Of a stretch of DNA of 64,000 bases, positions 1 to 9,886 are shown piece by piece. The position numbers were made by a program, and so were the translations under genes. Within the stretch, counting starts at the first letter, position 1. The number at the start of each line of letters is the position of its first letter. Source of the DNA: Desmodus rotundus (taxonomy: Eukaryota > Chordata > Mammalia > Chiroptera > Phyllostomidae); contig NC_071397.1 in the NCBI RefSeq assembly GCF_022682495.2, positions 34,115,427-34,179,426 of the forward strand. Reading direction: 5' to 3'. A model generated the notes under the pieces. It saw only the letters and a program-made list of their open reading frames with translations, was not told where the DNA came from and did not search any database.

Positions 1-945
1 AAATGAGGAGAGGCTTGGGAACCTCCAGGACATCTTGAAACGTTCCAACATCCGAATTATATGGGTGCCAGAAGGAGAAGAGGAAGAACAAAAAATTGAA
101 AACTTATTGGAACAAATAATGAAGGAGAACTTCCCCAGTCTGGCAAAGGAAATAGACTTCCAGGAAGTCCAGGAAGCTCAGAGAGTCCCACAGAAGCTGG
201 ACCCAAGGAGGAACACACCAAGGCACATCATCATTACATTCCCCAAGATGAAACAGAAGGAGAGAATCTTAGAAGCAGCAAGAGAAAAGGACACAGTTAC
301 CTACAAAGGAGTTTCCATAAGACTGTCAGCTGACTTCTCAAAAGAGACCTTACAGGCAAGAAGGGACTGGCAAGAAGTATTCCAATTCATGAAAGGCAAG
401 GAGCTACATGCAAGATTACTGTATCCAGCAAAGCTATCATTTAGAATGGAAGGCCAGATAAAGTGCTTCTCAGATAATGTCAGGGTAAAGGAGTTCATCA
501 TCACCAAGCCCTTATTATATGAAATGTTAAAGGGACTTATCTAAGAAAAAGAAGATCAAAAATATGAACAGTAAAAATGACAGCAAACTCACAGTTATTA
601 ACAACCACACCTAAAACCAAAACAAAAGAAAACTAAGCCAACAACTAAAACAAGAACAGAACTATAGAGATGGAGATCACATGGAGGGTTGTCAACAGGG
701 AAGTGGGAGGGAGAGAGAGGAAGGAAAGATACAGAGAATAAGTAGCATAAATGGTAGGTAGAAAATAGACAGGGGGAAGATAAGAATAGTATAGGAAATG
801 TAGAAGCCAAAGAACTTATATGTATGACCCATGGACATGAACTATAGGGGGCGAATGTGGGAGGGAGGGGCTGGGCAGGATGTAGTGGAGTGAAGGGGGA
901 AAATGGGACAACCGTAATATCATAATCAATAAATATACTTAAGAA
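1..945 (+). mobile_element. HAL1-a: ORF2-less LINE-1 derivative, cut by window edge
   Basis: The window opens inside ORF1 of a half-L1 element. ORF1 stops at 542-544 and is followed directly by a purine-rich 3' region of about 400 bp and a terminal motif (CATAATCAATAAATATA) shared with the copies at 20.1, 31.7 and 15.1 kb. No ORF2 lies between ORF1 and the 3' tail, which is the defining HAL1 feature. The 3' end near 940-946 is followed at once by the 3' end of a conventional LINE-1. The 5' portion lies outside the window, so full length cannot be judged. Confidence 0.85.
2..544 (+). CDS. ORF1: HAL1-a ORF1 protein, C-terminal part (RRM and CTD)
   Basis: This frame is open from the window edge to a TAA stop. 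It encodes the C-terminal two thirds of a LINE-1 ORF1-type RNA-binding protein, which in the family forms trimers, coats element RNA and acts as a nucleic-acid chaperone in cytoplasmic RNPs. Visible hallmarks are the RRM strands NIRIIWVPEG and PRHIIITF, then the C-terminal domain with AAREK, LQARRDW and LLYPAKLSF. It matches the ORF1 at 11694-12524 almost perfectly: only two residues differ in the overlap (R for H, W for G). The W replaces a glycine in the first RRM strand (GVPEG in all other copies), so this copy may be compromised. The N-terminal coiled coil is outside the window. Confidence 0.85.
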   Translation, partial: NEERLGNLQDILKRSNIRIIWVPEGEEEEQKIENLLEQIMKENFPSLAKEIDFQEVQEAQRVPQKLDPRRNTPRHIIITFPKMKQKERILEAAREKDTVTYKGVSIRLSADFSKETLQARRDWQEVFQFMKGKELHARLLYPAKLSFRMEGQIKCFSDNVRVKEFIITKPLLYEMLKGLI

Positions 946-1060
946 AGGAGGTGGGGGAGAGAGGTGGGATTGGCTGGGGTGGGGTGGAGGGATGGGGAGA
1001 ATAGGCATACAAGTGTAATTGAATAACAATAAAAATTTTAAAAAAAGAATGAAAAAAAAA
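946..1060 (+). mobile_element. LINE-1 3' end with A-rich tail
   Basis: This is a G-rich LINE-1 3' UTR terminus (GGATTGGCTGGGGTGGGGTG) followed by GTGTAATTGAATAACAATAAA and an A-rich tail to about 1060. It is a 5'-truncated plus-strand L1 tail joined directly to the HAL1-a tail on its left and to the cut edge of a minus-strand LINE-1 on its right. No target-site duplication can be seen around it. Confidence 0.7.
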
Positions 1061-2114
1061 GAATTGTACTTTTAGTCCCTTTGTCATTTAATTCTGCTCT
1101 GATCTTGGTTATTTCCTTCCTTGTACTTGCTCTGGTTAGTCTTTGTTGTTTTTCCTCGAGTTCTTGTAGGTGTAGGGTTAGGTTGTTTATCTGAAATGTT
1201 TCTATTCTTTTTAGGTAGACCTGTATTGCTATCAACTTCTCTCTCAGGACTGCCTTTGCTGTGTCCCATAGGTTTTGGGTTGTTGTGAGTTCATTTTCAT
1301 TTGTTTAATAGCTGATTTCTTCCTTAATCTCATTGTTGACCCATTCATTGTTTAATAGCATACTATTCAATCTCCATGATTTTGAGTGTTTTGGGGTTTT
1401 TTCTTTGTGGTTTGTTTCTAATTTCAGTCTCTTGTGGTCAGAGAAAATGCTTGATATGACATCAATTTTCTTGAACTTGTTGAGGCTTGTTTTGTGTCCT
1501 ATCATGTGGTCTATCTTTGAAAATGTTCCATATGCATTTGAAAAGAATGTGTATTTTGCTTATTTGGGATGAAAGGCTCTATATATATCAGTTAAGTCCA
1601 TTTCACCTAGGGCATTGTTCAACGCCCCGATATCTTTGTTGATATTTTGTTTGGAAGATCTGTCCATCTTTGACAGTGGGGTGTTAAAATCCCCTACTAT
1701 AACTGTGTTGCTGTCAATATCTTTCTTGAAGACCTCCAAGATTTTCTTTCTGTATTTGGGTGCTCCTATGTTGGGTGCATATATATTTACAATGTTTATG
1801 TCTTCTTGGTGGATTCTTCCTGTGAGTATTATGAAGTGACCTTCTGGGTCTCTCTTTATGGCCCTTTTTTTGAAGTCTATTTTGTCTGATATGAGTATTG
1901 CTACCCCTGCTTTTTCCCCCTGTCCGTTTGCTTGGAAAATTTGTTTCTAGCCCTTCACTTTCAGTCTGTGTAGGTCTTTTGTCCTGAGGTGTGTCTCTTG
2001 TAGGCAGCATATGTGTGGGTCATGCTTTTTTATCCATTCAGCTATTCTATGTCTTTTGATTGGAGAATTTAATCCATTTACGTTTAAGGCTATTATTGAT
2101 AGGTATTTATTCAT
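1061..2114 (-). pseudogene. ORF2: LINE-1 ORF2 N-terminus: AP-type endonuclease domain, broken
   Basis: The frame starts at ATG 2114-2112 with MNKYLSIIALNVNGLNSPI, the canonical start of mammalian ORF2p. Endonuclease signatures follow in order: LQETHL, NIYAPN, VGDFNTPLS, the KIDHMIG region and the SDH motif. In the family these residues form the apurinic-like endonuclease active site that nicks target DNA. At least three in-frame stops are present (in the segment after LHRLKVKG, before AKYTFF, and after NEIKEEISY near 1305), so no functional product is possible. The sequence stops abruptly after an ...TKSTI motif at 1061. Confidence 0.85.
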
Positions 2115-2175
2115 TGCTGTTTTTTCATACCTGTGTTCCTCCCTCTCTCTCTTTTCCTTCCTTTCCTTAAAGCAG

Positions 2176-3090
2176 TCACTTTAGCATCTCTTTCAGAGCT
2201 GGTTTGGTGGAGGTGTATTCTTTTACACCTCTTTTGTCTTGGAAGCTCTTTATTTGGCCTTCTATCTTGATGGAGAGCCTTGCTGGGTAAAGTAGTCTTG
2301 GTTGCAGGCCTCTGGTTCTCATTACTTGGAATATTTTTTTGCCATTCTCCTCCAGTTTGGAGCATTTCCATTGAGAAATCAGCTGTAGTGTTATCAGGGC
2401 TCCCTTGTATGTTAATTCCTGTTTCTCCCTTGATGCCTTTAAGATTCTTTCTTTGTTTTGGAATTTTGCCATTTTAATTATGGTGTGTCTTGAAGTGGGC
2501 CTCTTTGGGTTCCTCTTGCTTGGGACTCTCTGTGATTCCTGGATTTGGGTGACTTTTTCTCTCATCAAATTAGGGAAATTTTCAATCATTACTTTTTCAA
2601 ACAGGTTTTCTATCCCTTGCTCTCCTTCCTTTCCTTCTGGTATCCCTATGATACAGATATTATTGTTTCATGTAATGTCCTGCATTTCCCTTAAACCCTC
2701 TTCATTCTTTCTGAGCCTCTTTTCCTTTTCTTGCTCTTTCTGGGTGTTTTTTTCTACCTTGTCCTCCAGCTTGCTGATTTGATCCTGTGCTTCACTGAGC
2801 CTGATTTTGATTCCTTCTATTGTGTTCTTCAGTTCAGAAATTGTATTCTTCATTTCCTCTTGGCCTTTGTTGATAGTTTCTATTTCCTTTTCCATGTTGA
2901 TATAGTTTGCAGTGAGTTCATTGTACTTTACGTGGAGTTTTCGGTAGTTCTCTGTGAGCTCACTAAGCTTCCTTATCACCAATGCTTTGAACTCAATATC
3001 TGGTAGTTGTTTTGCCTCTCTTTCATTTAGCATGCTTTCCGAGACTTCCTCCTTTCCTTTCTTTTGGGGTTTGTTTCTTTGTCTTCCCAT
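2176..3090 (-). pseudogene. ORF1: LINE-1 ORF1, inactivated by one nonsense codon and two compensating indels
   Basis: ORF1 starts with MGRQRNKPQKKG at 3090. A heptad-rich coiled coil follows (ELKNTIEGIKIRLSEAQDQI), then RRM (IIGIPEG) and CTD (LQPRLLYPARLS, ending ALKEMLK). An in-frame TGA at 2668-2670 lies between coiled coil and RRM. Around 2330-2380 about 16 codons are out of frame between two opposite single-base indels, turning the usual LSADFS segment into LQLISQ. The coiled coil is longer than that of the HAL1 ORF1 proteins nearby and the N-terminus differs, so this is a separate L1 lineage, not the immediate parent of the HAL1 copies. Confidence 0.85.
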
Positions 3091-5296
3091 TGTTTGTGAG
3101 ACTGTTCCTGTTAGCCTCTGCTTGTTAAGTTGATCTGTTTTGACACCCTGGGTCGATGGTGTGAACTTCTGTGGTAGAATACCCATGAGACTCAGTGGTA
3201 CAGTGTCCTTGATCTCCCGAGCTCACTGATCTTGGGCTGTGGTATATGTTGGCTCTGTTTATGTCTTTAGTTTTTGGGTGTTGTTGGGTCCTTCTTTGGT
3301 GGGTGTTTCCCACCAGCTGGTTAGCTGAGGGTCAGTCTGCCCACCACCTCTTGTTTTCTGTTGTGCAGGTGTGGGCAGGTTGTGTAGGAGCTGGTTCTTC
3401 TGTGTGAAGAAGGTTTTGAGGCTTTTCTCTTGCTCTCATTCAGGTGTTTGTTCTGAGTAATTTCTCCACTATTTAGTTGTATTTCCAGATAGGTCCTGGA
3501 TACTTAAAGTATCAGCCCATAGAGAAGAGGTAGAAGATCCTTTGGCTCTGTATAGTGTTAACTGTGATAATTCACCCACCTAGCCACTTTTTAGAAAGAG
3601 TGGAAAGAAGATAAGACTCTTGTGGAGGGGGTGTGGGAAGGATTGTAAGTTGAATCTAGAAAGCTGTGAGCTTGTGAGAGGCCAGATTATGAGGTAAAGT
3701 GAGAGTAAAGGGTAGAAAATAGGTGTAATGTGTGAGAGAATAGAGTTAACCACAGCAGTAATAAAGTTCAGGAAGCAGTGAAGTGGGCTGAGGTCTGGGA
3801 GGGGTGCTGTGTAGTATTTAGAAATGTATGGAATAGCTGTTATTTGCAATAGTAATGGAGCAACAATCATATGACAGAATCTATGTGGTCTGGATAACTA
3901 GAATAGGGAGTATAGGTCCTCGAGTAGTGTGCTAATGGAACACAAGTGTAGTGAAAGACAGTTAATTAACAATACACTATGAAAGAGTGAACAAGGGGAA
4001 ACAAGTCAAACAATGCAAATTAACCAGTCAAGCAAAGAAGACTAAACAGAAATAAGAGAAATAGAAAAATACTAATAAATGAGAGATGTAAGACTAATGA
4101 AAAAAATAATAATACAAATATACAATAACTTTCAAGTTCTCTGGAGTAGCAAAGTGAAATTTGTTTCACTATCTCAGCTGTTGGGATGCCCCCTCTTTGG
4201 GTCCAACTCTGGCCTTTTCACAGTTCCTGGTTTTATTGTCTCACTTGTGGGAATTTAAAAACAGAAGAAGAAGGAAGGAAGAAGAGATATAAATGGAAAG
4301 AAAGAAGGAACAAAACAAGAAAGAAGGAAAGAGTGGAAGAAGGTGTTAAAAGAAAAAAAAATAATAAAGAATTACTTATTAACCCCCGAAAAGCCTCCTG
4401 TTGGCCTCAAACTGGCCAAGCCAGTTTTGCTGGTCTTTTTGGCTGCAGCATGCTGAGTGGGGTTTAGTTTTGCTCTTCTCCATTCTGATCAGCACTCGGC
4501 CAGCCCCCAGCCCAGTTCCCCAGGAGCCCCCAGCCCAGTTCCCCAGCAGCCTCTGGTCCTGCAGTTCAGTTGCATACTTCCTCGGTTGCTATGGATGCAA
4601 GAGCAGGGCCTTCCATGGTGTGCACTCTCCCTGGTGCCTCTGATGTGGGCTTGGGGCCTTCCACACCACTGTAGGACCTGGGTGGAGAGGAGGCAGGAGC
4701 TGCTGCTGCACAAATCCCCAAACTGCCTCCGAGTATCTCTTTTTTTTCAGTTTTTCTTTTTGAGAAATTCCGTCCTGCTCAATCCTGCTGCCCCATACAA
4801 AGAAGGGCCTGTTCTCTCACACAGCGCACCTCTCCAGCTAGACCAGGGACTGTCTGGGTCAGGGCCCATCACGGCCCAACTCTCAACTCTCCCCAGCCAG
4901 TACACACGATCTCAGTGGGTTTACCACTTCATCCTTATTCCCCTCCTTGCGACTTCAAGCAAACAGGTCTCTCTCGGTGGTGCTCAAACCTTGTTTGGCA
5001 GGGGAGGGAGCCATTAACCTGGCTCTCTCCCAAGAGTCCTGTGGCAGGCCTGGGTGGGCACTGGGCCTGGGGCTGCAGTCACCCTGGTCCCTGTGGTGGT
5101 CCCAGAGACCTTATTGTCCTGAAGCAATCCCCTTACTGTCTGTTTTTTCAGTGTCCTCTACACTTTTTGGTCTCCTATATTCATATATGCTGGGGCACTT
5201 TTGGCTGTTTGCTTTGTTCTTCGGTAGATTGACTAGGTGTTTCACCCGTGTACAGGGGGAAGTAGACTCCACTCCCACCTATCTTGCTGCCATCTT
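3091..5296 (-). promoter_or_regulatory. LINE-1 5' UTR (internal promoter region), about 2.2 kb
   Basis: This is the region between the 5' tip of the L1 and the ORF1 ATG. It is GC-rich toward the tip (4480-5290) and A/G-rich in the middle (4250-4380, purine tract on the plus strand). A 23-bp period tandem pair (CCCCCAGCCCAGTTCCCCAG at 4504 and 4527) lies within it. On the minus strand the tip carries AAGATGGCAGC, resembling the YY1 site used by LINE-1 promoters. Long antisense open frames here (for example 4457-5017) are probably a by-product of GC content. Confidence 0.65.
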
Positions 5297-5499
5297 CCAT
5301 TTATGCTTCTTATTTTCTGTACCTTTTCTCCCCGTTTTCCCCCTTCCACCTCCCTGCTGATACCCTCCATGTGATCTCCATTTCTGTGATTCTATTCCTA
5401 TTCTAGTTTGCTTAGTTTTTTTTTTTTTTTTTAGGTTCAGTTGTTGATAGTTGTGTTTGTTGTCATTTTACTGCTCATATTTTTGATCATCTTTTTCTC

Positions 5500-7175
5500 T
5501 TAGATAAGTCCCTTTATCATTTCATATAATAAGCACTTGGTGATGATGACCTTCTTTAACTTGACCTTATCTGGGAAGCACTTTATTTGCCCTTCCATTC
5601 TAAATGATATGTTTGCTGGATAGAATAATCTTGGATGTAGGTCCTTGTGTTTCATGAGTTTGAATACTTCTCTCCCGCCCCTTCTTGCTCGTAAGGTATT
5701 TTTGGAAATCAGCTGACAGTCTTATGGGAACTCCTTTGTAGGTAACTGACTTCTTTTCTCTCGCTGCTTTTAAGATTCTCTCTTTATCTGGGGGTGGGGG
5801 AGGCCTCCACCTTAGAGCCCCTCCACCTCCATCTGCCATGGATGAGAATAAGTCTATCAAGACATGATTTGCTTGTGGAGGAAAGGTCGTTGATATATCA
5901 AAGGAGAAGGGCCTTGAGCCTGTTCCTCAAGGGGCTTTTATTGGATTCAATTTGCATAGGAATACAGGGTATATATGTAAAGCTCCATCATTGTCAGGCA
6001 GTAGGGATCAAACAATAGACAACACACAAAGAAGTATGAGGGCTTATTCTGAGTCCGGGTGAGATAGCCAAAGGGCCATAAAACTTTGGGAAACAAACTC
6101 ATTTTATGCTTGGACCCTTATCATTTAAATTGAGGGTATTAGCACAGCAGGTTTCACAGGATTTTATGCATTCTTTCTTAGGCCTGAGAGCTCCAGGGAA
6201 CCTGCCCTTCCCAGCACAGGGCAGCACAACACACCTCCGGCATTGTTTCAGGCTTAAGTCAGGTTGGGGATGTGGGTAGCCAAGAGATTAGGAGACTTCT
6301 TGCAAACATAATGAGGAGTCAGGCTATGTCAAAGCCAAGGGGTGAGGGTCCATCACTCCCTTTTTCTATAGTCCCCAAGTCCTTCTCTGAGGGCCCCTTT
6401 GGGTCTGTGCCTGTCTTATGTCATTCCTCCCTTGAGGAATCTTACCTGTCATTGGCTAACCAGTCATCTGCCCAGGGCCAAGGAGGGTGAAGTAAAGGGG
6501 GTAGAAGCTGTGCCCCTGATGGGAGGATAAGCTTTGTCTCCTTAGTGGCTTATGGTCCCAAGGTCTTTTTACTCAGCCTTAGCCATGGGGGAGGGGGATT
6601 ACAGCTTCTGAAACCAGGCAGGGAGGTTCCCAACACATCTTTAATCTTGGGTAATGTAATTATGATGTGGCTTGGTGTATGCTTCCTTGGATGCACTTTC
6701 TTTGGGGCTCTGAGCTTCCTAGACTTCCTGGAAGCCTATTTCCTTGGCCAGATTGGGGAAGGTCTCCTACATTATTTTTTCAGATAAGTTTTCAATTTCT
6801 TGCTCCCTCTTCTCCTTCTGGTACCCCTATGATTTAGATATTGGAATATTTAAAATTGTCCTGGGGGTTCCTAAGCCTGTCCTTGTTTTGTTTTTGAGTT
6901 CTTGTTTCTTCATTATGTTCTGGTTGAATGTTTATTTCTTCCTTTTGTTCCAAATCATTGATGTGAGTCCCAGTTTCCTTCCCATCACTGTTGGTTCCCT
7001 GTACATTTTCCTTTATTTTACTTTTCATAGCCTTTACTTTTTCCTCTATTTGGTGACCATACTCAACCATTTCTGTGAGCATCCTGATTACCAGTGTTTT
7101 GACCTCTGCATCTGATAGGTTGGCTATCTCTTCATCTCTTAGTTCTATTTCTGGAGTTTTGATCTGTTCTTTCAT
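5500..7175 (-). pseudogene. ORF1: HAL1-b ORF1, split by an LTR and further decayed
   Basis: The N-terminal half reads MKEQIKTPEIELRDEEIANL from 7175 and continues to DNFKYSNI near 6834. The C-terminal half lies left of the LTR, ending at a TAA at 5500-5502. The original start upstream has become GTG (VPRQRNTAEMKEQ). Mammalian L1 ORF1 proteins commonly begin MPRQ/MPRK, so this supports descent from an L1 of that type. The LTR insertion at 5789-6637 interrupts the RRM/CTD half, and additional frameshifts are present. Confidence 0.8.
5789..6637 (-). mobile_element. Solo retroviral-type LTR inside HAL1-b
   Basis: HAL1 sequence is interrupted between the TCTCTCTTTAT side and the ATCTTGGGTAATG side. 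The insert begins TG and ends near CA on the plus strand. Its minus-strand reading starts TGTTGGGAACC and contains an AATAAA signal in TCCAATAAAAGCCCC (around 5940), about 150 bp before the end, the layout of an LTR in minus orientation. No gag, pol or env sequence is attached, so it is a solo LTR. TSDs are not clean: TCTTTA occurs on both sides but not exactly at the TG/CA ends, so boundaries are good to only a few bases. A class II (ERVK-like) origin is possible but unproven. Confidence 0.65.
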
Positions 7176-7830
7176 TTCTGCTGTATTTCTTTGTCTTGGC
7201 ACACCTGTTATGTTGGGAGGCATAGAGCCCTGGGTATTCACCAGGGCAGCCCATGTGATGTGGCACTATAGTTGGGGGAGAGGTCCGAGAGGGAACACCA
7301 CCATTTGCTCAGCTCTTGGCTGGTTTTCAGTCACTTCCCCTGCTACCCACACGCAAATTGGGCCCTTCTGGTGCTAATTCCCAGTGGTTGGGTTTGTATA
7401 TGTTGTAGGACCCTGTGGGTCCCTCCAAGGAACTCTCCTGTGAGGCTGGGAGTTTCTCCTGCCACCACAACTCCCACACGTTTTCACAGTCAGAGATTTT
7501 GAGGCTTTATTTCCCTGTACTGGAACCCTGGGTTGTGCAGTCTGTCTCACTCACCATTTGTTCCTCCTGGTTTATTTGCAGGAAAATGTGGGACTGCCTG
7601 GTCCACCAGTCCCTGTCTTGCCTTTCATCCTTTTCACCTGGCTGCCTGTCTCTGCCCCTCCTACCAGTGTGAGTGAATGTTTAACTCTTTGGTTGTCTGA
7701 TTTCCATACTGTTCAATTTTCTGGCAGTTCTGGGTTTTTTGTTTTTTTTTTTTTACATTTGTTGTTATCCTTTTTGTGTGTGAGGAGGGAAAGTGTATCT
7801 ACTTTTGCTTCCATCTTGTCTGGAAGTCTC

Positions 7831-8797
7831 TTTTTTTCCCATTAAATTTTTCTGCATCTCAATTTCCTTTCTCTAAAATTAGGGAATTGTGTCACATACT
7901 TTGTCACTTGTGAATGGGAAATTATTGTTGGCTACATGAGCTTTAACTGCCCAGTCTCTGTGGAGATCCATCTGGCAGGGGAAGGTGCTAGCTATAGAAT
8001 TTTTATGGGTTCTAATTCCTCCATTTTCAAATGTATTAAGCTTAAAACTCATAATTACAACTCAGATATGTGGATATATAACCTTATTTCTCTGCAAGTG
8101 AACTCAACCTGTCCCTGAGTCTTGTTCTGTGTGGAGTAGGTGACTAATTTCATTCTTTTAAGATCATGGTCATTCTGGTTTCCTCAGTCCTATCCAGATT
8201 ATGCTAGTTTCTTTTGAATAACTATTCAAGTGAATACTCTCTCACTCTGTTTTTCTTTCTTACCTCCTAGAAATTTTCCTTCCAAATAGAATGAGTCTCT
8301 TAAGGAGAAAATGGCTCTTTATAACATTTCTCTAGGTAAAAGTGCCTTCAAACTCAAGACATGGTCATACACTCGGGGGGAGATGAAGTCCTTCAATTAA
8401 ATACATATTTTAAAAAAATCTTTTTTCTTCTTGTGATATAAAGAATAATTTTGCTAGTGAATTAAAAATCTTATGAAATTTATGTTTTAGCAACATAAAG
8501 GTAGAGTTATTTTTGAGCTCTATGGAAAATCTATTTAAATCATAACAAGGAAAGGAAATGAGAATGCCAAAGACTCTATTGTACATAATTTCAGAGCTAT
8601 TAAAAACATTCTAAAAGTTTTATTCCCACTTGGTTAATAACCAAATATAAAAATATGAGCAGCAAGAAATCTTAAGTAATTTTTTCTGTATTTTTTATGG
8701 TTAAGTAATTTTTTATTATCATGAAAATTCTAAAAGTAGATTTTAACATTCGAATAGAGAAGATTGAATAATACTCAGATTAAACACATTTAATATA
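7831..8797. other. Unassigned AT-rich sequence
   Basis: No repeat family, gene or open frame I can support. Moderately AT-rich single-copy-looking DNA. Confidence 0.4.
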
Positions 8798-8922
8798 TAG
8801 GGTGTGGTAAAAGTAGGTTTATAATTGTTCATATGGAAAATAACACAATAATTAATAAATAATAACATAAGAATAAACTTTTTTTTTACTCACAACTATA
8901 AACCTACTTTTGTCCCACCCTG
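8798..8922. mobile_element. Mariner-type MITE with 26-bp inverted ends
   Basis: The element is 125 bp and bounded by TA dinucleotides (8796-8797 and 8923-8924). The left end TAGGGTGTGGTAAAAGTAGG and the complement of the right end CAGGGTGGGACAAAAGTAGG pair over about 26 bp. The interior is AT-rich with no coding capacity. TA target duplication and terminal structure place it with Tc1/mariner non-autonomous elements. Confidence 0.8.
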
Positions 8923-8960
8923 TATTATTGGGTTTTATAGTCTAAAAAACTAAATATTTT

Positions 8961-9886
8961 CAGGTGTTTGTCAGAGATAGTGTGGGTTTTGTTCCAAACC
9001 ACCAAAATAAAGCAAGTCACATGAATATTTTGGTTTCCCAATGTATGTGAAAGTTATGCCGACACTATACTGTAGTCCTTCAAGTGTGGAACAGCATTAT
9101 CTATAAAAACAGTGTACTAATCTTGAAGTATATTTTATTGCTAAAAAATGCTAATCATCTTCCAAGCCTTCAGTGAATCATAATTTTTTGCTAGTGAAAA
9201 CTATTGCCTCTGTGTTTGTGGCTGCTGGCTGATCAAGGTGATAGGTGCTGAAATCTGGCAATTTCTTAAAATAAGACAATAATAAAGTTTGTCTCATTTC
9301 ATGAGTGATTTCTCTGTAGCATGTGATGTATAGCATTTTACTCACAGTAGAACTTCTTCCAAAATTGGAGTCAGTCTTCTCAAACCCAGCTGCTGCTTCA
9401 TCAGGTAAGTTTTTGTAATATACAAAATCTTTTGTTGTCATTTCTATACCCTTTTCAGCATCTTTACTAGGAATACATTCCATCTCAAGAAATCATTTTC
9501 TTAGTTCACCTGTAAGAAACAACTCCTCATCTGTTGAAGTTTTATCATAAGAGTGCAGCAATTCAATCACATTTTTAGGCTCCAACTATAACTCTATTTC
9601 TCTTTCTATTTCTACCACGTCTGCAGTTACTTCCTCCACTGAAATCTTGAACTCCTCAAAGTCATCCATGAGGGTTAGAATCAACTTCTTCCAAACTCCT
9701 GCTAATGCTGATATCTTGACTTCTTCCCATGAATCATGAATGTTCTTACTGGCATCTAGAATGGTAAATTCTTTCCAGAAAGTTTTTCAATTTGCTCATC
9801 AGTATTGCCATGAATCTTTAATTTTTTAAAACCACCATATTTGTAAAGCACAATAAAGTGAAGCAGAATAACACAAGGTATGCCTG
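8961..9886 (-). mobile_element. Tigger (pogo-type) DNA transposon, internally deleted
   Basis: The left end (CAGGTGTTTGTCAGAGATAG, then the CCAAACCACC motif) and the right end (AAGGTATGCCTG) correspond to the two ends of a Tigger1-like element, whose autonomous form is about 2.4 kb. Only 926 bp remain, so most of the transposase gene is deleted. The retained transposase piece is read on the minus strand. Confidence 0.8.
9178..9483 (-). pseudogene. Tigger transposase C-terminal fragment
   Basis: A 101-codon open fragment contains FEKTDSNFGRSSTVSKML and YREITHEMRQTLL, which resemble the conserved C-terminal part of Tigger1/TIGD1-type pogo transposases. The DDE catalytic core lies in the deleted part of the element, so no activity is possible. 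Confidence 0.7.

Larger units (their letters stand above)
1061..5296 (-). mobile_element. LINE-1 with complete 5' end, truncated inside ORF2
   Basis: Read on the minus strand, this is a 5'-complete LINE-1: a 5' UTR of about 2.2 kb (5296 to 3091), ORF1 (3090-2176), a short intergenic spacer, and ORF2 from the ATG at 2114 to a cut at 1061 inside sequence just after the endonuclease domain. The rest of ORF2, including reverse transcriptase, and the 3' UTR are absent. The 5' tip begins near GGAAGATGGCAGC and sits inside the 3' region of HAL1-b. The missing 3' part is not found in the expected orientation, so the element was rearranged or deleted after insertion. Confidence 0.85.
5297..7830 (-). 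mobile_element. HAL1-b: oldest, interrupted half-L1 copy
   Basis: This is a diverged half-L1 on the minus strand. From right to left: a 5' tip near 7830 (CAAGATGGAAGC), a GC-rich 5' region (7192-7800) homologous to those of the copies at 13, 22 and 30 kb, ORF1 (7175-5500), and the start of the 3' region, cut at 5297 where the LINE-1 5' end abuts. An LTR of about 850 bp sits inside ORF1 (5789-6637). The A-run before ORF1 seen in other copies is not expanded here, the 5' region has a single monomer, and divergence is visibly higher. This makes it the best view of the ancestral state. An 18-T run (A-run in element sense) near 5420 lies in its 3' region. Confidence 0.8.

Noticed and set aside
598..1029. 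143-codon minus-strand open frame
   Set aside because: Antisense of the purine-rich HAL1-a 3' region and adjoining L1 tail; proline/serine-rich by composition, with related antisense frames at 20269-20505 and 31350-31716.
4457..5017. 186-codon plus-strand open frame
   Set aside because: Lies antisense in the GC-rich LINE-1 5' UTR, no domain, several overlapping frames equally open.
946..5296. Classic twin-priming 5' inversion of one LINE-1
   Set aside because: In twin priming the inverted 5' part precedes the sense 3' part. Here the sense 3' end lies outside on the other side, so the geometry is wrong.
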